64,000 nucleotides of DNA from positions 14,992,099 to 15,056,098 of the forward strand of contig CM025851.1 in the NCBI GenBank assembly GCA_003952965.2, written 5' to 3'. The DNA comes from Morella rubra. Its lineage: Eukaryota; Streptophyta; Magnoliopsida; Fagales; Myricaceae. A program made the translations under genes and the position numbers. Below, piece after piece: positions 24,089 through 35,066 of the stretch; position 1 is the stretch's first letter, and each line of letters starts with the position of its first letter. Below the pieces are notes generated by a model, which saw only the letters and a program-made list of their open reading frames with translations, searched no databases and was not told the origin of the DNA.

Positions 24089-24473
24089 TCTTTATCTAGA
24101 AAGTAGGCCGGATATGATAACACATAGTTTTATGATTTGCTTTCTAATTACTTGTCATATATGCCCTCATTTCCTCTTTCCCCAATAAATTATATGAGGC
24201 ACATGAGACCGCACTATAGTCTCACTATGCGTCTCAAAGAAGTCTTTTGTCCCGAGGCCTTAGGTGAACTCATCAAGAGTTAGGTTCTTTTGGCCGCGAA
24301 AAATCTCCGACTCAGTTGCCAAATGTTATTCGAGACAAAGGAGACGTTAGTGCCAATTATATATTATCCCTAACAGCATATCATTCACAATTGCATGTTA
24401 TCTCTGAAAGTTGTTTGTTTATTTATACTCTCACAATGATTGTGTAACAGCCGATTTTAGCAGTGATGATGTT

Positions 24474-24815
24474 ATGGTGTTTGAGTGCCAAAATTTGATG
24501 CCAAAATTTTGAAGTGGTTAAAATTTTGGATACGAGAATTGGTGAAAAAGTGAATACTTTATAAGAGTTGGTAAAAAAAATAAAAAAGGAGAATAATTGA
24601 ATAAATATTATTGTGAAAAATAATAATTTGATGGTACATAAGAGTTGGTAAAAAAAAATAAGGTAAAAAAAAAAAAAAATACTTTAAGAGAATTGGTGAA
24701 AAAGTAAAAAGAGCGAAGATAATTTGAATAATTATTATAGTGAAAAAGAATGATTTGATCGGAGAGAAAAATTATTTTATAATTTTTTAAGTTGGTAAAA
24801 TTTTTGGTAGATTAT
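24474..24815. mobile_element. MITE with GGTGTTTGAGTGCC end, enlarged copy
   Basis: The left end (GGTGTTTGAGTGCCAAAATT) and a decayed right end (AAAATTTTTGGTAGATTATC) match the cleaner copy at 39053-39261. The interior carries AT-rich direct repeats (AAGAGTTGGTAAAAAAA, AGAATTGGTGAAAAAG) and A runs. No coding capacity. Confidence 0.5.
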
Positions 24816-25475
24816 CGAGTCTCTGTCAAACTATTGTTTTTTGGTGCAGCTCTAACTATGTGAAGGGTAAAAATATTTTCGTAGATAAAGCTAGGTATAT
24901 GGACACCAAATTAAACCTCCTAGCGTGATTCAAGTAAGTGAGAAAAATAATACAATAATTGGTACGGGATGTCGTGATGTACCTACTCGTGTTCCATATA
25001 ATTCATTTTGAGATATATATATTTTTTTATTTTGAATTATGTGGATATTGACACTTTACACACCAAATGATCATTTTTGTCACATTTCATCCACCAACGA
25101 CTATAGATAGATTTAAGACTTTTTGCAATCTCTGTTTTTTTTTTTTTCTTCATTTTTTTAGACTGAAAATGATCTTTTTCCACCTTGATTTCTTAATATA
25201 ACAAATCCATTAGGACTAAACTTGGTGCTATCTTTGATATCCAGTGCTCGACACTAATTTTGGAGAAAATCCCGTAATATTTTTCTATCAGAAATTGGAA
25301 TGGGGGTAAAATTGTAATCTGATTGAACTGAATATTCAATACCTTACATTTTGAGTTTGATAAATGCTGCATTGCTTATGAAATATCATGTGTATGTGTA
25401 TGCACATAAAATATCCCGTAATAAATGTAAACAAAATAAAATAAAATTTCTTTAAGTTTACAGAATTGAGGGGGG

Positions 25476-26345
25476 CAGCCCCCCCAATTGTTCCCACAAT
25501 GTGATATTGATATAGTTTATCTTTTCCTTTAACATCCTTATGGAATGTGAATGTACAAATTCGATAAAACATCGGATTGCTTCTCTGGACTTTAGACAAG
25601 TAGCGGATATCCGACAACTTTGTGCCCTTCGATCGGCAACGATCGACAATAAAGTTTTTATGATATTGAATACCAACGTTTTGCATTTAGTAAAAAAAAG
25701 AATACCAACGTTTCGCATTTAGAAAAAAAAATACCAACGTTTAGCTTTAGGGGCCTTTTTTTTTTTTTTTTTTTCGAACAGCCCAGCTTCAACCATGTTG
25801 TTTCCTTGAAGCTCGGCAGTTTTAAATTTTTTTCCTCCCTGAATCTCGATCCCTCTTTCTCTTCTCTCTCACACAAACAGACGGTTAACTGCCCACCGGT
25901 ACTACTATTACGAGTAGTGGTGGATCCATGATTGAAATCTTAGGGACGGAGTCATAGAGGGAGAATATTTTGAATGTAAAAAAAAATTTACAACTAAACA
26001 TCTAAAATCTTTAAAAATTCAATACTACTTCCAACACATTTTTCACACAAATTCCAATACTTTTTAAAACATATACCATCAAATTATTCTTCAAGTATAT
26101 CACTCAATAATTATACAAAAAATAATATTGATTTTTACTTTGGATTGAAATTAGCAACTAAAGAAGGAAAAAAAAATTGAAATCGAAAGAAATTTGAAGT
26201 TAAAAAGAGAGAATGAACTTACATAAACCGAAACAACGTCAAAAGAAAAGAAAAAAAAAAGAAAAAAGAAAAAGTTAAAGTTATCATATATAAAGCCATA
26301 GAAAAAACTTGGTGAGTTAAGTGATTTTTTTATGTTAATCGTAAT
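25476..26345. repeat. Composite repeat segment, copy B (fragment)
   Basis: From CCCACAATGTGATATTGATA through a T run, a pyrimidine-rich stretch and the start of a hAT-like element (GTGGTGGATCC at about 25917), this repeats 21490-22330. The match ends near 26340, where unrelated sequence begins. It is much shorter than the other copies. Confidence 0.6.
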
Positions 26346-27535
26346 TGATGTTTCTTGTTTTCCCCTATATGTTTCCCGTGAATTTAGAACATTACAAGTG
26401 TTATATTACTTGCTCTAATATCTCTCATTGTCATTGGTTCGATCTTCTGAGTTCTGTCTTGTTTGTTGTGTCATTGTGCAATCCAAAAAAAAAATTACAA
26501 AGAATTCTCATCCGACACGGATCAGGCCAAGGGCACTGGCGAAGCGGCAAGGATAGAAATGACAGTAGAATTGAAGTCCATAGAACGATGTGACTTTGAT
26601 ATTATCTAGATTTTTTAAAAATAAATATTAAATTAGAGACTAAGAACAAAAAGAGAAAGAGATTCGGTTAAGATTGACCCGTATATATCATATAAAACTT
26701 TCAGGTTTCGTGCTTTTTAAAGTTCGTGATAGTTTATATATATTGGATGACCTACTTATAATAGAAAAATGTCAAATAAATAAGTACAAAATAATGAAAT
26801 ATCCTAAAATCAAAAGATAAGATGAAAAAGTTTAGATAAAGATTATAATTATCTCAATTTGATGTCAACAATAATATAACATATCTCAGTCAGTTAGAGG
26901 AAACAAGCAAGAGTACTGCACGTTTGACACGCGAAAGTTAATTAGCTGTTTGATGGATAGAGTTGTACGCATATTTATTTGTAAAAATATTTTAGATTAT
27001 AATAAATGTAACAAAATTCATAAAAGAACATCTAAAATATAAAAAATCTTATATAAATACTAATAACTTTAACACAAACTCTAACAATTTTTCATACAAA
27101 TTGTAATACCTTTAAAAAAAAATCTAAAAAATCTTTTATCTATGTTACTTTTTCATTAAATTTCAATAATTTTTATTAAAAAATTATATCAAATAATCTC
27201 TCTCTACATCTTTTTTATAAACTCGAATAAAAAATAAATAAATATCTTTATTTCATTAACTTTTACATGAAAACCTCTAAAACTCCAATCTATATAAATA
27301 TTCACAATTCTGTCAAAAATCTTAAAAAACTTAAAATTTTACATTTTTATAAATTCTAATAAAAATTAAATATTTTTAAAAAATTTCACTGACTCTTACA
27401 TAAAAATCTATAAAACTACAATTTACATAAATATTTATAATTCTATAAAAAAAAATCTTAAAAATCTTACCATTTTTAACAAAACTAAAGTCCCTACCTG
27501 GAGGGAAGAGCACGACTGTTTGTAAGAAAATAGAA
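26346..27535. other. AT-rich stretch with one exon-like patch
   Basis: Mostly low-complexity AT with no gene. At about 26493-26605 an open stretch with ordinary codon composition (EFSSDTDQAKGTGEAAR followed by an acidic, helical end and TAG) stands out. It might be a fragment of a host exon, but I cannot name the gene and see no clear acceptor. Confidence 0.3.
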
Positions 27536-27539
27536 TATC

Positions 27540-27920
27540 GCCGGCTACTGCGGTGGCATCGTGGAAAGTTACTGGTGCAACAGGGGACTATAGAAGTCAA
27601 AGAAGAATTCCTCCCCTTGACGCGTTTGCAAAACTTAACCATGTAAAATATTTAAAGAATATTAAAAAAAATTGAGGAGATTAAAATTTTATCGAGGTTT
27701 GTTAAAAAATAGTTAAAAAAAAGAGTAAAATTTTATAAGTATTGGTAAAAAAAAAAAAGAAAAAAGAGGAATTTTATCAAAATTTTATAATTTTGAATAA
27801 ATTTTTTATATGTTTATTGTAAATTGTCTAGATTGAGCTACAAAAGCTCATAAAAAGGAAGGCTGTTGTTGTAACCACACAAAAATGCTATTGATCTCGG
27901 GAGGAAGGTTTCATATATAG
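27540..27920. repeat. Dispersed block, partial match to 45180-45490
   Basis: CTACTGCGGTGG and GGGGACTATAGAAGTCAAAGA also occur near 19381, and the following stretch (AAAATATTTAAAGAAT, GATTGTCTAGATTGAG, ACACAAAAATGC) matches 45235-45480 in the same orientation. A T/A-rich MITE-like part lies within it. Confidence 0.55.
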
Positions 27921-29558
27921 TTTTTCAACTCTCGCAGTGGCTTTTTGGTGTCCGTTTTTTAGATCTCAAATTATTTAGACTACCACTTAATATTGTTGGA
28001 TGGATAACCTATCCAATCACTTTATGCACACTTTCTGAAATTAGTCGGCCTTATTTATCTCGCACTGTTATTTCCTCATGTCCTTATGTTGATTGGTTGG
28101 ATGCAAATTAAAGGAAAAGTCAGACAAGTAAACAGTAGAAATGAAATGTTATAAAAAGTGGGAGCGGATGAAAGACCTTCAGATTGGCAATCGGATATCC
28201 GCTGTGATGCCACTGAAAAAGGGTTGTCGGATCCTTCTACATCCGCTCCGACATTTGCAAGCCGAGTGGAAAAAAAGAAAGAAAAGCAGACTACTGTTTG
28301 CAACCCAAAAGAATGTTTTTCAGTCACCATTAATTCCTTGCTTTAACTCCGTCGGTTCTACCAGCAGAGATATTTGGCAAAATTGGCAGTTGGTCTGTTC
28401 TGATCATTTCGGCGTTTCGTGGGTTAACTGTCTTTCGTTCGCTACATGCTTTTCGGCTGTCGGCTGTCGCTTATTTTGGAGAATGAGAGCTTTGCTTCTC
28501 TCATTTCACCAGAGGCAAGTGCGACGACTTCCTTTTTGTTTTTCTTTTTTTTTTTTCCCTTTCTTCTGGCCGAACAAGGGAAGTGCGGACTTCCTTCAAC
28601 TCTCTCTCTCTCTACTTCCTTTAGGATTCATATTAACGTTTTGTTTCCACAATTCGTTGAATGCTTTATTCAGTTCATTTTACCATTTCGTTTGCTTTCC
28701 AGAATTTGGTGAGCTGTTTATTGAGTTGAAATCGTCTGAATGCCCCAAATTTTGTCGAGCTGATACATGAACTGGATTGGTGCTGTGTACAGTATGTCTT
28801 GCATATGAGTTATGTCTGTTGCAATAATCATTAGCAATGTTAACAAAATGATTTACCCCATATTATATTCAGAAAACCATAGCATTGGAATGACTATAGT
28901 TTATTGTACATAACTTCTTTGAAACTTTAATCAACAATACGATCAAATTCAACTGTACATTGTAGATTTTCATTGCAAATAATTTTAGAATTATGGAACA
29001 TTCTTACCTAAGATGTTAAGACTATATGTTTTCACCGTTTGGTAACTCTCATGAAGGCCTTATTCCCCTGCCTCAAAAGGGTTTGAAGACAGGCACATGT
29101 TTAGTACTCTTTTTTTTTTGTTAATCTCCTTGATCTTTATAAGCATATACATACTTACACCATTAACACAAGATACAACCTATAAATAGATTAAATTATG
29201 AATATTTTGCTCCAATCCCAAAAACGAATTAATTATTGACCTGCAGCACCTAATTAAGGAAGTACTACGAGGAACCAAAAAAATTAGGAACCCAATATAT
29301 ATAGTCCCCAACTATGGCCTATGGGACGTAGTCCATGACCATTCCGCAGTGTGGGACGTAGTACAATTCACAATTGCAGGTATCATAAGGTTGTAGAATA
29401 TTGTACTTTGGAATCCCGCCTAGAAAATGAAAATGTAATTCGTAGGAACCCTTTTACGTGTTCTGTCTTGACTTGCTTTGTATTTTCTCAAATTACCCAC
29501 TCATCAAAGGCGATAATGATATGTCAAATTCCTATCTTTTAAGCTTAAAGTGGTTTGA

Positions 29559-29694
29559 ACACTCGCTATATCTCTTCTACTACTAACGGGTTTATCGATT
29601 TTAGGGAAGAAAGTTAACCAAGATGATTACACTCGCTATATCTCTTCTACTACTAACGGGTTTATCGATTTTAGGGAAGAAAGTAACCAAGATG
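29559..29694 (+). repeat. 70-bp tandem duplication upstream of the transposase ATG
   Basis: A stretch starting ACACTCGCTATATCTCTTC and ending AACCAAGATG occurs twice with a period of 70 bases (29559 and 29629). Copy 2 of the element has it once (43437-43510), so the duplication is specific to this copy. Confidence 0.8.
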
Positions 29695-31237
29695 GAAGAT
29701 TTGACAGCGGTCGCACCTTCATTTTCAAGGGTTCAAACGCACGATGACACATACGAGGAAATTTCAGCACCCTTACCTCCTTCTAAATGAACAAAGTCAG
29801 TGTCTAAGGTTTGGAAGGACTTCAAGAAGGTTAAAGTAGCTGGGAAAGATCGGGCTGTGTGTATGCACTGTACAAGGATTTCATAGGGTCAAGCAAAAGT
29901 GGGACCACAAACCTAAGAAATCACTTGTTAAGATGTCCTGCTAAAAAGTCTAGAGCAGCACATAATGAAGAAATAAGTGAGACAGGTGATAATATTTTAA
30001 CAGATACAAGCTCGCAGACTAAAAGAGATTCTGTGTTTGATAAAGAAAGGAGTCGCTTAGATGTGGCAAGAATGATTATTAAGCATGGGTATCCATTGAA
30101 AATGGTTGAGCATGAGTTCTTTGAAATTTTTGTGAAGAATTTACAGCCGAAGTTCAAACTTTATTCACAAGACGCTTTAAAGGCTTACATTCTTTTGTAT
30201 ACAGAGAAGAGAAGCAGAAACTCTCCGAATATCTGAGTATGCTCTCTCCTCCCTTTAGCTTAACAATTAAGTTTTGGACGTGTCATAGTAAGAAGAATGT
30301 GTATTGTTTTTTCACTCTACAATTCATTGAAGATGGGTTGAGACTGAAGAAGAAAATTCTCGCTGTGAAGTGCAATGATCTGGGACCAACTCTGTCTGAA
30401 ACGGTAGTAAGTTTGCTACAGGAGTGGAACATTGACAAGAAATTGTGCTCTATAACTTTAGAGAGTTGTTTGTCAAATGACAACATAGGTGAAAGGCTAA
30501 AAACCTAGCTTGCTGATCGAGGTAATAACTGCAGACATTTCTTCTTCATCCGTTGCACCACACACATGATAAGTGACCTTATTGAGGATGGATTGCATGA
30601 GATAAGTGACATACTTCATAAGATAAGGAAGGCTGTAAAATACGTTCAGGAGACAACACTTAGTAAAGAGAAGTTCGAATATGCTGTAAGGTAGCTCTAT
30701 AATTTGCAAGGCAAGAAGATTACTTTTGAAGATTTTCCTACGAGTTGGGTTTCCTCCTTCCTCATGCTTGAGAGTGCACTGGAGTTTTAGAAAGCCTTTT
30801 TTTTTTTAATGTAGAGAATGAGAATTGTATGTTCACGGTGAATCCATCTGGGAAGGAATGGGCTATGGCAGAAACTTTGCACAAGTATTTGAAACTTTTA
30901 TATGGTGTCATCTGCAGATTATCAGAAAGTAAATGCCTTGCTGCAAATCTGTACTTTTCTGAGGTTTGTCACATTTGTTACAATTTGCTCAAATGGCAAG
31001 AGAGTGAACACCCATACATTTGCATATGGCAAAAAAAATGAAAGTGAAGTTTGACAAGTATTTTTGTGAGTGTCGTACGGTTTTAGTAATTGCAGAAATT
31101 CTGGACCCACGAAGGAAATTACGCTTTGTGAAATTTGCATTCGAGCAGTTCTATGGTTGTGATGCTAAGACACAATTGGCACCTATTCCTAATGATCTTA
31201 ATGGTCTTTTCAATGATTATGTGAAGGATCCTGCCAA
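29692..31237 (+). pseudogene. hAT transposase pseudogene (BED finger type), copy 1
   Basis: From ATG 29692 the frame meets TGA after 32 codons, then continues as SVSKVWKDFKKVKV and a BED-type zinc finger (C-x2-C near 29862; HLLRC near 29924). The RNase-H-fold transposase core follows in several frames. Three further stops (TAG at 30506, 30692, 30788) are CAG glutamine codons in copy 2, so they are visible C-to-T changes. The C-terminal dimerisation region is absent. BED-finger hAT proteins bind element ends and catalyse cut-and-paste transposition in the nucleus; this copy cannot. Confidence 0.8.
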
Positions 31238-32255
31238 GCACGCACGTAAGGGGCTCATGTGTCGGCCAATTGCCGCTGCTTTTGGCCAGATTAGGACGCC
31301 TGGAGGAGGAGAAGCCCGCCATGGAGGCCATTCACACTAAAGACTATCGGAAAGGTCGAGATCTAACCTCCATTGAATCCAAAAGAAGGGCCCAAAAACA
31401 AATTGGAAAAGCACTAAAAGTACAGACTTTGACAACTAGAGTCACGTCCAGAGGAAAAGAGAGTGAGGGAAGGACTCAAAGCTCTTCCGCTGACCAGAGA
31501 AAATAGAAGGGGGGATTGTTTCAGACAAAAGGGATAGGGCTGGGGTTCTAGAGAGAGGGGAGAGTTTCTCTCTAGAACTATTCGAGATCTTCCTATAGTT
31601 TTTTTATTGTAACAAAGGGCTTTCTTATTTGGTGCACCAACTAGAATTCCCAAAAAAAAACACCTCCTTTTGACTATAATTGAATATCTGATAATTCTCT
31701 TTAGATAGAAGCTTAAAAGAGATTGAAAATTAACCCCTAAATTTATTTGGTGCACCAACTAGAATTCTTAAAAAGAAAAAAAAAAGCCTCATTTTGACTG
31801 TAATTGAATATCTGAAAATTAACCCCCAAATTTGACTTGATTTATAATTACTCCTTTGCCATCTTAACAATATTATAAGTATTTTTGTTAAAGGGTTCAA
31901 AATAATTATAATTAGGAAGGGGAATCTTTAAAAGACATTCCAAATGCTGCATGCATGCCCATGGATCAAAAGCAAATTAATGTACTGTTTTTTTTCTAAG
32001 CCAAATTAATATACTTAAGTACTGGTATGCCATTCTGAGACCGACTAGGTAGCAATAATATTCTCATTCTCAAAGAGCCTTTATTGTTTCCATAATGTGA
32101 TATTGATATAGTATATCTTTTCCTTAACTTCCTTGTGGAATCTGAATGTGTGAATGTACAAATCCGATAAAACATCAGATCGCTTCTTTGTATTTTCTAA
32201 TCCATTAGACAAGTAGCGGATATCCGACGACTTTGTGCCCTTCGATCGGCATATG
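31238..32255. repeat. Composite repeat segment, copy C (left part)
   Basis: This matches 20655-21665 and 53420-54420, including GAAGCCCGCCATGGAGGC, the doubled CACCAACTAGAATTC unit and GTGCCCTTCGATCGGCATATG. It is interrupted at 32256 by the LTR element and resumes at 34580. Confidence 0.7.
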
Positions 32256-32573
32256 TGTTGGGGTCCACACCCATTAGATAGACTTAGAATAGAAGTAGAC
32301 TTTGAGTAGGAGTTTACTTGCTCCCCACTCCAAGTTTAGGGTTTTCTCTTGGGATTTCTCTTTGTATCTTTTCCTATAAATAGTGGCTTATGTTATAGGA
32401 GTAAATGGACGTGAGCATTGGGTAGAGAGAGAGAGCGTGGTGTGGCTATTGTAGAGTGATTTTCTTAAGCGTTCTTAATAAAATTGCTCTGGGTGGACGT
32501 AGGCGGATTGGGGGTTGAACCACATAAATTCTTGGTGTTCTTTTCTTTGATTTTCGTGCCACTTTTCCCAACA
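32256..32573 (+). repeat. 5' LTR of the gag-only element
   Basis: 318 bp, TG...CA ends, with CCTATAAATAG as TATA region and GTGGACGTAGGCGG ... GAACCACATAAATTCTTGG in the distal part, like other copia LTRs. Followed by GTGATATCGGAGCC, a decayed methionine-tRNA primer site. Confidence 0.85.
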
Positions 32574-33137
32574 AGTGATATCGGAGCCAAGTTTGAGGGG
32601 CCGGAGTGGGTTTTCGGGGGAAGTAGAGAAGGTCCGAAAATTCAAAGTGGTCCGATCGGAGATTGGAGGGCACCAGCCTGTAGAGCAGGTCGAGACGAAG
32701 TCGTAGGTCGAAACCACGTCGTTGGAGAACACCGGACGCGCCTCCACGCTTCTCGAAAATTGGAGAACGCCGTCCACGCGCCACACGCGCCGAAGAGAGG
32801 TAGGACACGTGGGCCTCACCCGCCTCAAGCGCCACACGAGCACACGCCCAGTAGCTGCCACGTGTCCTATCACGTCAGTATCCACGTAACAGAAAGTCAG
32901 TGGGGTGCCACATCATCATGGACACGTCAGTAGGGTCCAGTCAGCGCCACGTCAGCAGAGAATATTTTGATAGGAATATTCTGGAAGATTTCGTTTTGTT
33001 CAGAGTGATTTTTTGCCGGTTCAGGAGGTTTTAGGCCTAGTTTTCGAGCAGGTCAGATTAGTTCCTAAGGTTTTGGCCATCCGGATCCATTGTGCAGTCA
33101 GAATTTCAAAATTCGGCCTCTATCAGTGTGAATTGAG

Positions 33138-33930
33138 ATGGCGGAGAGTATGGTTACCGGTATGATGATGTTGTCTGCTACGAATTACATGAGTTGGAAG
33201 CCACGGATGGAGGATCTCCTTTATGCAAAGGATATGTACGATCCATTGGAGAACAAGGGCGAGAAACCGGAAGGGATTGACGAGGCAAAGTGGAAGAAGA
33301 TCAACCGGAAGGCTATAGGGTTGATTCGTCAGTGGATCGGCCAGAGGTATTCCATCACGTAGCCAAAGAGACGAGCGCTTTTGAACTATGGGAGAAGTTG
33401 GAGACAATGTACCAGTCAAAGACTTCGCAGAATAAAGCGCTACTAATGAGGAGGCTCGTGAATATGAAGCTGCGAAACGAGAAGTTGGTGGCGGAACATA
33501 CCAGTGAGTTCCAAAACCTGATCAATCAATTGAACAGCGTCGAAATGACTTTCGACAATGAGGTTCAAGCTTTACGCTTCTGAGTTCCTTGCCGGATAGT
33601 TGGGAGACTCTTGTTGTTTCTCTCGAAAATTCAGCACCGAATGGAAAATTGACCATGGAGTTGGTCAAGGATGCTCTATTCAGTGAAGAGGCATGAAGGA
33701 AGGAGATGGAAACTTATGACCACAGTGGATCACAAGCTCTCATCATAGAAAGAGGCAGAGAAAGCAGCAGGAATACAGGAGGCCGGGATAAATCCAGAGG
33801 AAAGGGTTGCAAGATTACCTGCTTCTATTGTGACCAAGAGGGGCATATCAAGCGGAATTGTCCAAAGTACAAAGCAGAGAAAGGGAAATCATCAGAAGCC
33901 TTAGTGATGATTGACTCCGACTTCGTGTAG
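33138..33930 (+). pseudogene. Retrotransposon gag with CCHC knuckle, broken
   Basis: The frame begins MAESMVTGMMMLSATNY at ATG 33138, an N-terminus typical of copia gag. The central part carries ELWEKLETMYQSKTSQNKA, a signature of the copia gag (UBN2-type) domain. Near the end is a zinc knuckle, CFYCDQEGHIKRNC (about 33819-33860), followed by basic residues, consistent with RNA binding in particle assembly. One frame change near 33345 and another near 33583, plus TGA at 33694 (in a likely RRKE context, CGA to TGA), inactivate it. The reading ends at TAG 33930, before any protease motif. Confidence 0.75.
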
Positions 33931-34248
33931 CACGCGAAGGTGCTTGGTACCAGCCAGTGGAGATGCAAGAGTAGGGGGAGATACTGTTCTACATGGGTCC
34001 GGCGGTACAAGCAGGGGATGCGGGCACCCTAGGCAGGGGTGCAGGACACTCAGATGGAGTGTGGTTGGTCGTCTGGTGACAAGGACGAGGTTGGAGTGCC
34101 AGTAGAAAAGGATGCAAGGGGTGGTGAGCAAGGGGGAACAACAAACACCAAAGTTGCAGGAAGTTTCTACTGATGGGAGCCCTGGGATGCACTCAACTGA
34201 AAGATGTCAGGAACAGATTCTTCCCTTATGGGTATGGAGGGGGAGATT

Positions 34249-34579
34249 TGTTGGGGTCCACACCCATAAGATAGACTTGGAATAGAAGTAGACTTTGAGT
34301 AGAAGTTTACTTGCTCCCCACTCCAAGTTTAGGGTTTTTCTCTTGGGATTTCTCTTTGTATCTTTTCCTATAAATAGTGGCTTATGTTATAGGAGTAAAT
34401 GGACGTGAGCATTGGGTAGAGAGAGAGAAAAAGAAAGAGCGTGGTGTGGCTATTGTAGAGTGATTTTCTTAAGCATTCTTAATAAAATTGCTCTAGGGTG
34501 GACGTAGGCCGGATTGGAGGCCGAACCACATAAATTCTTGGTATTCTTTTCTTTGATTTTTGTGCCGCTTTTCCCAACA
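34249..34579 (+). repeat. 3' LTR of the gag-only element
   Basis: 331 bp, closely similar to the 5' LTR but with a short AAAAAGAAAG insertion and a few substitutions. Preceded by a purine tract (GGAGGGGGAGATT, 34236-34248) and followed by ATATG. Confidence 0.85.
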
Positions 34580-35066
34580 ATATGTAATTGGATAACTCAA
34601 GTCAAGCACAACCACGTTTATGGGGAGTCGAGAACAACAACCGACAATAAAGTTTTATGTTATTGAGTACCCATGTTCCAACCAAGAAAAAAAAAAGAAT
34701 ACCCATGTTCCACTTTAGGTTTAGGTTTTTTTTTTTTTTTTTTAAACAGCCCGGCTTCAACCACGTTGTTTCGTTGAAGCTTGGCTGTTTAAATTTTTTT
34801 TCCTCCCCTGAATTTTGATCCCTCTCTCTCCCTCACACTGTTAATTGCCCACCGGTATCGCTATTACCAGTCCCAGTAGGCCCTGGTGTTGGTACTCGTT
34901 TAGGAGACACATGCATGGGCAGTGTAGTTAATGGTGGAGGCAGAAACCGTCATCAGTACTACCCATACACAGCCTTGGCCCACCAAGAGGTGGGGGAAGG
35001 GGGAACCTCCCCTCTCTTGCAGGGATTTCCTTCTTCATTCTTTTCTTCTTTTCAAGTTTTAAGTGC
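34580..35066. repeat. Composite repeat segment, copy C (middle part)
   Basis: This continues copy C after the gag-only element: TAATTGGATAACTCAAGTCA, a T run, the pyrimidine-rich block, the empty site of the 21907 hAT-like element, and GCCTTGGCCCACCAAGAGG. It stops at AGTGC where the next insertion begins. Confidence 0.65.

Larger units (their letters stand above)
19376..25475. repeat. Composite repeat segment, copy A
   Basis: This is the best preserved copy of a long composite segment whose blocks recur in the same order further right. The blocks are a CTACTGCGGGG block, the 19500-19750 block, a retroelement-like block (19745-21060), a TGCACCAACTAGAATTC-type block (21030-21700), a pyrimidine-rich block (21715-21906), a GCCTTGGCCCACCAAG block (22738-23527) and a final block (24089-25450). 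The copia at 10824-19375 split this segment, because the left flank (9597-10823) is contiguous with 19376 once it is removed. I find no gene in it. It could be an old large transposon or a host segmental duplication. Confidence 0.6.
28075..31237 (+). mobile_element. hAT element, copy 1 (3' truncated)
   Basis: The segment comprises a terminal repeat part (28075-28260, reverse of 44950-45110), about 1.4 kb of leader sequence and a decayed transposase. It is an inverted duplicate of 41490-45110. Homology ends abruptly at about 31237 (GTGAAGGATCCTGCCAAG), exactly where composite-segment copy C begins, so its 3' third was lost by deletion or by a recombination that made copy C. Without the 3' end I cannot define inverted ends or a target duplication. 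Confidence 0.65.
32256..34579 (+). mobile_element. Gag-only LTR retrotransposon (TR-GAG type)
   Basis: Two LTRs (32256-32573 and 34249-34579) both run from TGTTGGGGTCCACACCC to TTTCCCAACA and are flanked by ATATG (32251-32255 and 34580-34584). The uninterrupted paralogous site is CGGCATATGTAATCGG at about 21661. The internal region, only 1.68 kb, codes for gag with a zinc knuckle and has no protease, integrase or reverse transcriptase. This is the layout described for plant TR-GAG elements, which depend on an autonomous relative. The gag frame is now broken. Confidence 0.85.

Noticed and set aside
28141-28770. 209-codon open frame on the plus strand
   Set aside because: It runs across the hAT terminal repeat and leader, is homologous to a non-open stretch in the inverted copy, and its composition (F, S, L runs from pyrimidine tracts) is not protein-like.
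32446-32933. Overlapping frames of 129-149 codons on both strands
   Set aside because: They span the LTR border, primer site and leader of the gag-only element. The real gag starts at 33138.
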